DNA from: Acidobacteriaceae bacterium
Lineage (GTDB): Bacteria; Acidobacteriota; Terriglobia; Terriglobales; Acidobacteriaceae
Assembly: GCA_027306695.1 (NCBI GenBank)
Contig: DAHUZH010000017.1
Span: 1 to 41,319 of the forward strand
Length of the DNA: 41,319 nucleotides
Direction of reading: 5' to 3'
Positions 25,724 through 34,000 of the stretch are shown in pieces (within the stretch, counting starts at the first letter, position 1; each line of letters begins with the position of its first letter). The position numbers and the translations under genes were made by a program. Below the pieces are notes generated by a model. The model was not told where the DNA came from. It searched no databases and saw only the letters and a program-made list of their open reading frames with translations.

Positions 25724-26629
25724 TCAGAGAGAAGCTTTGCCGGTTCCCTTGACCTGACTGGGAGAGACAACCGGACTGTCATGTCCGGCTAAACGAAAAT
25801 ACTCCTGCAGTAGTAGTTTTCGGACTGTGTCCGCAGTTTCTGGCTGGCAGCCAACTATATAAGAACGGCAACGCTCTACCGCGTGGGAAAGATCTTCCAG
25901 AAAGTGAATGCACGGGACACAGTCCTGAACATGCTTCTGGAATTTTTCGCATGTCAGATCGTCCACTGCGCCGTCCATGTAGTCGGACAACCCCGCAAAG
26001 ATTCGTCGGCAATCTATGGGTTTGCGCTGTCTCTTCGGAGGTTTTCCCGGTTTCTTCCCGTCCCCCGAAGCCAATTCCCGGCGCACAAACAGCCGTCCAC
26101 GATGCAGGCGCACGCGAACCGTGCCTTCCTGAAGGCCCGTAATCTTGGCTATTTCCGTACTGCTCAACTCTTCCATGTCGTGTAACACGAGGATCAGCCT
26201 ATACTTCGCTGGGATGCGCAGAACCGCAGCATGTAAATGCTCGGCATCCTGGTGCGATATGGCAGTCGCCTCCGGCGTCTTCCCTCCTTTGTCCGCCAGC
26301 GCTTCCAGTTCCCGGCTGTCTGGCATCAGTTCGTCTAGAGATAAAGTATGATCTGGCGCGAACTTGCTGCGTCTTCGGTTCATCCAACAGCGGTTCCGCG
26401 TGACCTTATAGAGCCAGACCGCGAGAGCTTGCGGACTTTCAATCTTGCGCAGGAATGGCAACGACTTTACCAGCACCTCCTGCATGGTGTCCTCAGCATC
26501 TTCACGATGGCCGCAGACTTTCATGCTGAAGGAAAACACGGTGCTCTGTAGAAGATAAAGCGCTTGATCCACAGCTTCAGGCTCCTGGGAGCGAAGCAAT
26601 TGCACGGCTTGGATCAATTCTGGTCGCAT
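25724..26629 (-). CDS. ECF sigma factor with C-terminal zinc-finger (anti-sigma-like) domain
   Basis: The 301-residue protein joins two modules. Residues 1-185 are sigma-70 region 2 (VCGHREDAEDTMQEVLVKSL and ALAVWLYKVTRNRCWMNRRR) and region 4 (RIPAKYRLILVLHDMEELSS with TGLQEGTVRVRLHRGRLFVR as the helix-turn-helix). After a basic linker (DGKKPGKPPKRQRK) residues 205-245 form a zf-HC2-type zinc finger: C207, C227, H233, C237 and C240 in the HxxxCxxC arrangement normally found in separate anti-sigma factors. No membrane segment follows. Such a fusion would let one protein sense and gate its own activity. It lies just upstream of, and probably controls, the efflux operon. Confidence 0.88.
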   Translation of the reverse strand: MRPELIQAVQLLRSQEPEAVDQALYLLQSTVFSFSMKVCGHREDAEDTMQEVLVKSLPFLRKIESPQALAVWLYKVTRNRCWMNRRRSKFAPDHTLSLDELMPDSRELEALADKGGKTPEATAISHQDAEHLHAAVLRIPAKYRLILVLHDMEELSSTEIAKITGLQEGTVRVRLHRGRLFVRRELASGDGKKPGKPPKRQRKPIDCRRIFAGLSDYMDGAVDDLTCEKFQKHVQDCVPCIHFLEDLSHAVERCRSYIVGCQPETADTVRKLLLQEYFRLAGHDSPVVSPSQVKGTGKASL

Positions 26630-26828
26630 GCAATCCTGTCCTGGAGATCTACTGTCATTCTATACAGGCCTTATGGAATGGCCCGAAAGGACAACCTCGG
26701 AGTACAGGAATAAATCCACCAACACTCCACTACTTCATAGGTCCTTGCGTAGATGCGTATGCTGGCCCGATTAAGGGTATTGTGGTTATCCATGCCATCA
26801 CTCGCCGTTTTCCTCGCCTGAGGCTGAT

Positions 26829-28088
26829 TTACTCGACAAGTTGTAAGTTGAGGGCAATCCGCACGCCATTCACCAGAACAATGCTCTGGTCGATTAAATC
26901 CTGACTGGTAATTTTGTTTTCGATGAAAGACTGGACGGACTTTAAAGGGCAAATATAATCGACAGTTTCAGAGGGATTTTTCTCATCTCCAGGGTGATCG
27001 AGACGATTGAGTACGGAAAAATCGAGCGCGCCATATTCTGCATTTGCCGGAAGCCTCCCCAGGAGACCTTTCAACTCCGGCGCGAGAAAGAGATCGAAAT
27101 CCTGGGCCGCGCGTTTATAAATGGAGGTCGTATCTCTATGGAAAGGCAATGGATTTTGCAGCGTGACATGCAGAACTGTCTGGTCGCCATAAATTTCAAA
27201 TGAAGGTGGTGTGCCCTCCAACAGATGAAACTTTGCCCCATCTTCTTTCATGATCGCGTTGAGTTGCGCTTGGGACTGCGCCTGCAATCGCATTGCGTCC
27301 GCGGGTGTTGCAGAAGATTTCAAGGCAGGCCTGGATTCTGCAACTGAATCAGCAGGAGCAGCGCCTGCCGGTATGGAAGAAGACGATTCCCGCACCTGTC
27401 GCGGGACGGACCGTTCCAGGGCCTGCAAGTCGAGCGGGCCACGTTGCCCCAGCGCGAGCCCGAAATCCTTGCCGTCCACAAAAATGTCAGAGCGATTGAG
27501 AATCTCCTGCTGCTGCGCATCCCCGGACGCATTCAGATAGGCGAATGCGTCCTTCCGATCAAAGACAACAGTCAGGCTCTCTTGCCCCTCGTAGTCGTAA
27601 GCCTTGTTTGCATCGCGCGTGTTATAGATGATTTCAAAACCGATTCCATCGCAATCGATGTTCTCGGGGATTTGCTGCTTTACGAGTTGCAGGATGGGAA
27701 CCACCACTTCCTGAAAGGTCCGACTGGCGCGCTCATTCTTGGTAAGGAGCGTTGCATTGAATGCCGCCTTGTAAATTCCGGAGATTTTCAATACCTCGCG
27801 GCCTTCAAAATAAACAAATTCAATCCCGTTGGAATCCGATGCTGTCCTCTGCCGGGGCTGCGCGTTCACATAGCGGGCCAACCGGAAGGGGAACGGGAAT
27901 TTCGTCGCGGTAATCGATTGCTGGAGGGATTGAAGCTGCGGAAGATACTTCGCTTCGTCGGCTTTTAGTCTTGGATTCAGTATTTCAGCCGGACTCACCT
28001 GTCCCAATGCCGATGCCGTCACAACAAAAAGCAGGCTCACCATAATGGGCCTGAGTGCGGTACGCAGAAACCACGCCGCACATCTCAT
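26829..28088 (-). CDS. Secreted hypothetical protein with internal duplication
   Basis: The 419-residue protein begins with a signal peptide (PIMVSLLFVVTASALGQVS). I do not recognise a family. Two halves resemble each other. The first ends with LNRSDIFVDGKDFGLALGQ after FQEVVVPILQLVKQQIPENI; the second ends with LIDQSIVLVNGVRIALNLQL after LFLAPELKGLLGRLPANAEY. They are joined by an Ala/Ser/Pro-rich linker (about residues 230-270). No heme or metal motif is seen. The start overlaps the stop of the upstream cytochrome gene as ATGA, so it belongs to the cytochrome operon and is probably a periplasmic or surface accessory protein. Confidence 0.75.
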   Translation of the reverse strand: MRCAAWFLRTALRPIMVSLLFVVTASALGQVSPAEILNPRLKADEAKYLPQLQSLQQSITATKFPFPFRLARYVNAQPRQRTASDSNGIEFVYFEGREVLKISGIYKAAFNATLLTKNERASRTFQEVVVPILQLVKQQIPENIDCDGIGFEIIYNTRDANKAYDYEGQESLTVVFDRKDAFAYLNASGDAQQQEILNRSDIFVDGKDFGLALGQRGPLDLQALERSVPRQVRESSSSIPAGAAPADSVAESRPALKSSATPADAMRLQAQSQAQLNAIMKEDGAKFHLLEGTPPSFEIYGDQTVLHVTLQNPLPFHRDTTSIYKRAAQDFDLFLAPELKGLLGRLPANAEYGALDFSVLNRLDHPGDEKNPSETVDYICPLKSVQSFIENKITSQDLIDQSIVLVNGVRIALNLQLVE

Positions 28089-28648
28089 GAAGTCTTACCT
28101 TTCCGGTTCCTGTGGCCCTTGACGGATGGCTTACCATATGCCGGCACGGCAATGACCCGCATATAAGCAATCAAATTGCGGATGTCATCCTGCGTTAGCG
28201 ATTTGCCGTAGGGCGGCATCATGGCCGATTTTCCCAAAGCTCTTCCGCCCAGCGCAATGGCCTGCTGTAAGGATGCATCACTCATGCCGTTGAACACCGC
28301 CCCATCGTTCATCAGAGGCGGCGCAGGAGTGACGTTGGAGCGATTGGAGGGGCCGGCCGGGGTCGTGTCCGCATGGCACCATACACATTGCTGATAGAAA
28401 ATTCGCTTGCCCTGCGCCTGATGATAGTCCAACGGGATGATGCGTTGTGGGTCGTTCCAATCGGCCTCAGTTCCATAAGATCCATAGGAAGCGTACTCAT
28501 TCCATCTCGGATGCGGTACGGTTGTGACGACCATGCCCTGATCGCGCGACCAGCACCAGCAGGGCGTGGTCGGGAAACGGCTCATGGTGTAGGCGGACAG
28601 CCCCAGACACCCAATAAGAACAGAGAGGAAAATCAGCAGCACCTTCAT
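28085..28648 (-). CDS. Monoheme c-type cytochrome, membrane-anchored or secreted
   Basis: The 187-residue protein starts with a hydrophobic segment (MKVLLIFLSVLIGCLGLSAY) and carries one heme site, QQCVWCHAD (C88-x2-C91-H92), in a class I cytochrome c domain. The axial Met is probably in KSAMMPPYGKSLTQDDIRNL, followed by the usual C-terminal helix IAYMRVIAVPAYG. A CWCW pair before the domain (residues 30-33) is unusual. The start codon shares its A with the stop of the hexaheme cytochrome gene (TAATG), so the two are translationally coupled. A role as an electron carrier next to the hexaheme protein is inferred. Confidence 0.88.
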   Translation of the reverse strand: MKVLLIFLSVLIGCLGLSAYTMSRFPTTPCWCWSRDQGMVVTTVPHPRWNEYASYGSYGTEADWNDPQRIIPLDYHQAQGKRIFYQQCVWCHADTTPAGPSNRSNVTPAPPLMNDGAVFNGMSDASLQQAIALGGRALGKSAMMPPYGKSLTQDDIRNLIAYMRVIAVPAYGKPSVKGHRNRKGKTS

Positions 28649-30588
28649 TACTGTCCTCCCGCTGTAGCTGCGGATGCTGCGCTCCCGGATGCCGGGGCCT
28701 GCTTCAATGTCAACAAATATGCGGTCAGGTCCCTGATCTCATCTTTAGCAAAGGAATGTCGCGGCTCGATTGTTCCCGGAACCAATGCCTGAGGGTCGTG
28801 CAGCCACGCTTCAATCCAAGCTGGCGTCAACCAATTGCCCGTATTGTTCAAACTCGGGCCCACGTACCCTCCGGACGATCCGATCGTATGACACGACTGG
28901 CACTGATATTTCCCCTCATAGAGTTGCTTACCGTGTACCGCCATTTGCGGCGTAAACTCCTTTTCGTCGATTGCTGCAGGGTCCATATGTGGGTCGCGCA
29001 GCGAAGCCGACAGATAATCGGCAATGGTTGCCGCGTCCTTGTCCGACATATTGAACTCGGGCATGCGCACAGTGAGCGTCGGACGGAGGGTTTGCGGGTT
29101 CTTGAGAAATTGGACCAGCCATTCATGCTGCGACCGGCTGCCCTCATATGATAGGTCCGGGGCCAGTGTTCCGCCATAGCCGTTGAATGCATGGCACACG
29201 AAGCATTTGTAACGCTGGTAGAGTTGTCCGAATTGCCCGTCGGGATGAAACTCCGGATGCGGCCGTGGAATAATCAATGGCTTTTGCGTGTTACTCGTAA
29301 GGGTGGGCCCGGTCATGCTGAGCAACGCCGTAGTTAGATCGTCCAGGTCGCTATGGCTCATGTGGAATTGAGGCATGTGCGTATCGGGAGTAATGGAAAC
29401 CGGGTTGGTTACTTTTGCCTGGATGTAAGAAATCATGAACTTCGGGACTTTTGACACACTGATGTCAAGTTGCGATACGTTGCCATTGACAAAATGCAAA
29501 GGCGCTGGATGTTTACGTGCCGACTTGACCTGTACAAGATAAGGTCCCGCCGCCATACCGAATGCGGAAAGATCGGGGGCAAAGTTGCTAAACGGGGTGA
29601 CTCCCTGAATCGCATGACACTCGGCACAACCTTTTTCTACAAACAGGTGCTGGCCAAGCTGCACCTCGGCAGCGGTGGGTGGCCCCAATTGCGGCACATC
29701 TTTCAGTAGATCGGGATCGGTGAGCCGCTTCAGAATGTATTGTGTGACTTCATACAGATCCTGGTCGGACCACTGGTACTGCGGCATTTTGGTGTGTTGC
29801 AGATAGCCTTGCGGGTCGCGCAGCCAGGCCACCAGCCACTCCGGCTTCACTTTGCTGCCGACCTTCGTCAACTCCGGCCCAATGTCCCCTCCAATGAGCG
29901 TGGTCTCTCCGCCACGATCGACGGCGAGCGCATGACACGTTACGCAAAACATCTGGTTGAATCGTATCTGGCCCTGGTCCGCTGCATCTCCCTTTTTGGC
30001 AGCGACAGCAATGACGTGTGGACTGAATCGGTACGGCGCAACGGGCTTTGCACGCTGCACGCTCAGATACGCCGAAAGCGCGCGCAACTCCTGATCGCTC
30101 AACTGGAATTTTGGCATGCGCGGATCGGTGTCTACACCATCCACGGTCACATTGCCATCCGCGTTGGTGAGAGTGCGCGGATCTTTCAGCCACTTGTAGA
30201 TCCATTCGCGGCTTACCTTGGTTCCCACGCTGGTCAGGTCGGGGCCCAGCATGGCAGGACGGTCGATGTCCTGAAGCCTATGACACCCGATGCAATTGAA
30301 CTTTACGATCAACTGCCGGCCATGGTTGAGCCGAGGCGTCTGAGGAAGGTCTTCTCGATGGCATGCGCCACAGCTACCTTGCGCGTATTGCGCCGGTAGG
30401 ACTGGCTGTTTCCATGCGAGCGTGCCAGGCCGCATGGAAGCGACTCGAACCGGACCTCGCTTGTACTGTTTCCATTCACGCCAATCCGTTCTCCCCTGCC
30501 ATAGGATCAGGAGCAACAGAATGGCGATACAGACAGCGAATGCATGCGGTATCCAGGCGATGACCTTTTGTATTTGCTTAGCTGACAT
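28648..30588 (-). CDS. Hexaheme c-type cytochrome with N-terminal membrane anchor
   Basis: The 646-residue protein has one membrane helix (IPHAFAVCIAILLLLILW, residues 13-30) and then six CxxCH sites: CGACH (73), CIGCH (99), CVTCH (215), CAECH (321), CFVCH (462) and CQSCH (563). Five class I cytochrome c modules recur with the same plan: the heme site, then GPDLTxVGxK, REWIYKWLKDPRTL, MPxFxLSDxE and a closing AYL helix. The first heme site precedes the first full module. The modules resemble those of cbb3-oxidase subunit CcoP and related diheme/tetraheme proteins. It would sit on the periplasmic face of the inner membrane and pass electrons in series. The partner oxidoreductase is not encoded in this window. 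Confidence 0.92.
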   Translation of the reverse strand: MSAKQIQKVIAWIPHAFAVCIAILLLLILWQGRTDWREWKQYKRGPVRVASMRPGTLAWKQPVLPAQYAQGSCGACHREDLPQTPRLNHGRQLIVKFNCIGCHRLQDIDRPAMLGPDLTSVGTKVSREWIYKWLKDPRTLTNADGNVTVDGVDTDPRMPKFQLSDQELRALSAYLSVQRAKPVAPYRFSPHVIAVAAKKGDAADQGQIRFNQMFCVTCHALAVDRGGETTLIGGDIGPELTKVGSKVKPEWLVAWLRDPQGYLQHTKMPQYQWSDQDLYEVTQYILKRLTDPDLLKDVPQLGPPTAAEVQLGQHLFVEKGCAECHAIQGVTPFSNFAPDLSAFGMAAGPYLVQVKSARKHPAPLHFVNGNVSQLDISVSKVPKFMISYIQAKVTNPVSITPDTHMPQFHMSHSDLDDLTTALLSMTGPTLTSNTQKPLIIPRPHPEFHPDGQFGQLYQRYKCFVCHAFNGYGGTLAPDLSYEGSRSQHEWLVQFLKNPQTLRPTLTVRMPEFNMSDKDAATIADYLSASLRDPHMDPAAIDEKEFTPQMAVHGKQLYEGKYQCQSCHTIGSSGGYVGPSLNNTGNWLTPAWIEAWLHDPQALVPGTIEPRHSFAKDEIRDLTAYLLTLKQAPASGSAASAATAGGQ

Positions 30589-30732
30589 GCCTGCTCCTCA
30601 GCGAGGGCGTAGCGTACTGTATACAACTTCGGCAGATTGGACGGACTTGCTTGCATCGGAAAGCGAATCTCAGCCCGCTCAGGTCTATAACTTTGTCGAT
30701 AATATCCACGCACAATCTCCATCGCTCAACGC

Positions 30733-31404
30733 CTATTGCTTCACGGTGAGGTTGACTTCCGTTGTCGGCCTTGTAATGCAGTTGCAGGGGGAGCAGTTGC
30801 AGCCAGGTTTGACTGCGGTGCCCGTACTGGCTCGGACAGCAATCACCTGTGTTGTAGGCTTGGCTTCTTCGCTCCATGTCTTCAATGTGTACTGGCCTGG
30901 AGGAACATTTTTGATCGTGTAGTTGCCATTTTTATCCGTTACAGCAAAATATGGCGTCGGCACGACAACGATGTAGCCAGACATCTCGGAGTGGACCTTG
31001 CAGAGCAATGGAACTACGCCCAGTTCATTAAAGGTGAATGACTTCACAATTCCTTGTGGCCAGGTACCCATATTGTGGGCCAGCTTATGGTTGTTATTGA
31101 TGCCTGGCCAATATACGTTATGTTGAACGGGATCATCATTGAGGAAATTCACAGTGGTCCCCTTCAAAATAACAAGCACATGCGGGACGAATTTCATCCG
31201 GGATTGGTCCATGACCGCATGTAGCACCGGCGGTGGGAATGTCTTCCCCGAAATGCTATCGATGTAAACAACGATATTTTCCGGAGAACGTATTTCTTGC
31301 GCTGTGACCTTTCCTTTCACATCTCCAGCCCAGGAAAGACTCGACAGTGCTGCTACAAAGATCAAAATAACGGACCGCGCAACGAACTTCTTGCAATTAC
31401 TCAT
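30733..31404 (-). CDS. Cupredoxin-like secreted protein with Cys-rich insertion
   Basis: The start is ATG 31404, 7 bases behind GAGAGGGG; it gives a signal peptide (VARSVILIFVAALSSLSWAG). The plastocyanin-like domain shows HNVYWP and LLCKVHSEM (candidate type-1 copper ligands His, Cys, His, Met), followed by a short carboxypeptidase-regulatory-like beta domain (YFAVTDKNGNYTIKNVPPGQ). About 223 residues. Compared with its paralogue at 31570 it has an extra stretch near the C terminus, VKPGCNCSPCNC followed by ITRPTTE, with four closely spaced cysteines. Known relatives are often labelled 'methylamine utilization protein', but no such pathway is here. It probably carries electrons in the periplasm. 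Confidence 0.82.
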   Translation of the reverse strand: MSNCKKFVARSVILIFVAALSSLSWAGDVKGKVTAQEIRSPENIVVYIDSISGKTFPPPVLHAVMDQSRMKFVPHVLVILKGTTVNFLNDDPVQHNVYWPGINNNHKLAHNMGTWPQGIVKSFTFNELGVVPLLCKVHSEMSGYIVVVPTPYFAVTDKNGNYTIKNVPPGQYTLKTWSEEAKPTTQVIAVRASTGTAVKPGCNCSPCNCITRPTTEVNLTVKQ

Positions 31405-31569
31405 GGCCATACCCCTCTCGGGAAGTTGCGGTACTGAGAACAACATATTTATGGCAAGCTGTTTAATTCATCCAGAGCAGATCCAAATAAACTGCGGTAA
31501 AATCGCCTGCTCCATTGCCTTGCCATCGTCCCCGCAACTTCCATGCCAATACCTCGGTTTCGCGATGCA

Positions 31570-32181
31570 CTATTTCTTCACTGTCAGATTGACGTTCGCA
31601 GCGCCTGCCCCCACTGTTACTGCCTGCGTCGAAGGCTTGGCTTCTTCGCTCCATGTCTTCAGTGTGTACTGGCCAGGCGGAACATTGCTTATTGTGTAAT
31701 TGCCTTCCTTGTCAGTCAGCGCAAAGTACGGTGTAGGCACAACAACTATGTAGCCGGACATTTCGGGGTGGACGTTGCAGAGCAGTGGAACGTCGCCCAG
31801 CACATCGAAAGTGAATGGCTTTGAAATTCCTTGTGGCCATGTGCCCATATTGTGCGCCAGTTTGCGGTTGCGGTTGATGGCTGGCCAATATACGTTGTGG
31901 CCGACCGGGTCCTCATTCTTAAAGTCGACCGTTGTTCCCTTAAGGACAACAAGTACATGCGGGACAAATGCCAGATGGTGCTGGTCCATGACTGCATGCT
32001 GTGCTGGCGGAGGAAATGTTTTACCCGGTATGCTGTCGATGTAAACGGCAATGTTCTCCGGAGAACGCATTCCCTGCGCTGTGACCTTTCCTTTCACATC
32101 TCCAGCCCAGGCAAAACTCGCGAGAGATCCCAGGGTAAGAAAAACGATGGCCGGTAAAAAGATCCTCTTTAAGTTAGTCAT
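31570..32181 (-). CDS. Cupredoxin-like secreted protein (tandem paralogue)
   Basis: The 203-residue protein starts at 32181 behind a strong AGGAG. It has a signal peptide (MTNLKRIFLPAIVFLTLGSL), the domain GDVKGKVTAQGMRSPENIAV, the copper-ligand candidates HNVYWP and LLCNVHPEM, and the beta-domain YFALTDKEGNYTISNVPPGQ. It is very similar over its full length to the product of the next gene (30733-31404), which marks a tandem duplication. The spacing Cys-x2-His-x2-Met is shorter than in plastocyanin. It lies between the porin-cytochrome gene and its paralogue, 57 bp behind the former. Confidence 0.85.
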   Translation of the reverse strand: MTNLKRIFLPAIVFLTLGSLASFAWAGDVKGKVTAQGMRSPENIAVYIDSIPGKTFPPPAQHAVMDQHHLAFVPHVLVVLKGTTVDFKNEDPVGHNVYWPAINRNRKLAHNMGTWPQGISKPFTFDVLGDVPLLCNVHPEMSGYIVVVPTPYFALTDKEGNYTISNVPPGQYTLKTWSEEAKPSTQAVTVGAGAANVNLTVKK

Positions 32182-32238
32182 TTCTATATCTCCTCTTTAA
32201 GTAGTTGTGTTGCGTAAAATAGTTTCGATGCTGCGTTG

Positions 32239-33708
32239 TTAAAATGCAAAATCGATCCCCGATATGAACTGGTTAGCACGATAGAACGCATTGGTTCCTG
32301 GAACAGGCTGTTGGTAACTAAAGGAATACTGCGACTCGATCTTGATGTTAGGGCGCACCAAGATTTGCAATCCAGGGCTGTAAATGCTCCGCGTGTCGTA
32401 GCGGGATACCCCATTTAACCGGTCCGTAGGAGAATTCACGCCGTCATAGCGCATCAGACCGATAAGCCACGGATAGAACCAGTACTCTGCCTCAAGAAAG
32501 CCGCCGGAAAATGTCACCGGCGTGGCCGACACAAAACCCGTGCTGGTTGCGTTCAGGGCCTCATTGGAATCATGGGCATGTTCCATAAGGCCCCAGAGTT
32601 CAAAATCACCGCGGAACCTGTAATCGAACGCGCCACCGGCACGATAGAAGGGCTCGTGAATCGTCGGCAGCCCTGCGTACAGGGCCCCTCCCTGGTTGAG
32701 TGCATTGTCTCCGAAATATCCGAAGGCGTTGAACTTTATCCAGGTGTGGTCATGAATGCCAGTCGGACCAGAGGCCTGAATTTGCTTGCGGATTGCTGGA
32801 TTTCTCTCCAGATTCCAGCCCTGCCAGAAATTGACATAGACATCTTTGGAATTGCGCGCGGACAAGGGTGCGGTCCCGTACAAAGCGTTCTCTCCGTCCA
32901 CGACGGCGACTGTCCACCAGGTATAGCCTTGGTGCGGATACCCGCCAAACTCAATCCCACGCTGAGGCGATGCAAAGGTAAACGGATTGGCCGTCGTGCC
33001 AGCGAGCGGGCCATTGCCTGTGGGATTCACATAGGCCGTCTCATCGTAAATTGCATAATTCGTCAGGTTGATCGTACGAGCCTGGGTAAAAGGAAGATCG
33101 AGCTCAAACTGTCCATACCGGACATTAAGGTCGTTCTTTGGGACATGCAGGTAATATCCAATGAAATTGTTTGCCTTGATATAGGCATCTCCCATGCCTC
33201 CGTCAGCCCCGGAACCGCCTGCGGCAATGTCGTCATCAATCCAGAATTCAAGGGACGGCCCAAGGCTGCTTGCGGCAATGATCGTGAATGTATTGGGTTG
33301 AAATATGTCCGTTTGAGGGACAAAGCCATCTGCCGCAATAATTGCGGACGGTTGAGGGCTATTGTAGTTAAAGTAACCGGAATAACGGAATGAGATCGGA
33401 AGAATAGGAAGTTCTCCCGGCCAGATGGAATGGGGAAAAGCCTCTTTTTGCGCCGGGGCACCCAGCATAAGAGGTGGCTCTTTGAGAAAATCCTCATCGT
33501 CCTTCGGAAACTTGAAGCCATTTTCTTTGAATGCCAGTCCAAAGTCGTTAAGTTCGGGCCAATTGTTGTGGCAGGTAGGGCAAGCGGTATGGTATTTCCT
33601 GGCGAAGGCGGGGATCGCCATTGCACGCGGTGTTGACGCTTGAATTGCTATCAAAATGCCCGTAATTAAGAGCGTTTTGACAAAAGACACACTGATTTTC
33701 TGACCCAT
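32239..33708 (-). CDS. Cyc2-like fused monoheme cytochrome/outer-membrane porin
   Basis: The start is ATG 33708 with GGAGGA upstream; the frame is open higher up but only this start gives a signal peptide (VKTLLITGILIAIQASTPRA). Right behind the cleavage site comes FARKYHTACPTCHNNWPEL (heme site C43-x2-C46-H47), followed by NDFGLAFKENGFKF. The remaining 420 residues alternate polar and aromatic residues in beta strands and end in ANQFISGIDFAF, with a terminal Phe, as expected for an outer-membrane barrel. This order (signal, one CxxCH within about 20 residues, then a barrel) is that of Cyc2, the iron-oxidising porin-cytochrome of acidophiles and neutrophiles. Length about 489 residues. Electron exchange across the outer membrane is inferred; the true substrate is unknown. 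Confidence 0.75.
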   Translation of the reverse strand: MGQKISVSFVKTLLITGILIAIQASTPRAMAIPAFARKYHTACPTCHNNWPELNDFGLAFKENGFKFPKDDEDFLKEPPLMLGAPAQKEAFPHSIWPGELPILPISFRYSGYFNYNSPQPSAIIAADGFVPQTDIFQPNTFTIIAASSLGPSLEFWIDDDIAAGGSGADGGMGDAYIKANNFIGYYLHVPKNDLNVRYGQFELDLPFTQARTINLTNYAIYDETAYVNPTGNGPLAGTTANPFTFASPQRGIEFGGYPHQGYTWWTVAVVDGENALYGTAPLSARNSKDVYVNFWQGWNLERNPAIRKQIQASGPTGIHDHTWIKFNAFGYFGDNALNQGGALYAGLPTIHEPFYRAGGAFDYRFRGDFELWGLMEHAHDSNEALNATSTGFVSATPVTFSGGFLEAEYWFYPWLIGLMRYDGVNSPTDRLNGVSRYDTRSIYSPGLQILVRPNIKIESQYSFSYQQPVPGTNAFYRANQFISGIDFAF

Positions 33709-33837
33709 TGCTGACAGTTCCTCCCTACCGTGCTCTATCTGGCCTTGTTTCCGGGACACCCGCTCTGAACTATTTCGGTTTATGAGTACATCGCAGATTA
33801 GCGTCTGCATTACCAAGAGGCCATGACAGATATCACG

Positions 33838-33865
33838 GGCCTATGTGATGGCCATCACATAGGCC
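33838..33865. promoter_or_regulatory. Perfect 28-bp palindrome with CRP-family consensus site
   Basis: The segment is its own reverse complement over 28 bases. Its core TGTGATGGCCATCACA (33844-33859) is exactly TGTGA-N6-TCACA, the consensus of CRP-type regulators. It lies about 140 bp before the start of the porin-cytochrome gene and directly behind the stop codon side of the membrane-protein gene, so it is well placed to control the electron-transfer operon. Confidence 0.7.
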
Positions 33866-34000
33866 ATGGACAGCAACAGGACCACCGAACATGGACATTC
33901 TGAAGCTGAGTATCCCTTTGAAATGTGCGTTCTTAAGACAGGCAGAAGAGTATGAGAATTATGGCTATGGAAGTGTATATCTCAATATTCTTTCGATTTT

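Noticed and set aside
30733..32181. Methylamine dehydrogenase pathway
   Set aside because: The cupredoxin-like proteins resemble entries labelled that way, but no mau structural or maturation genes are present.
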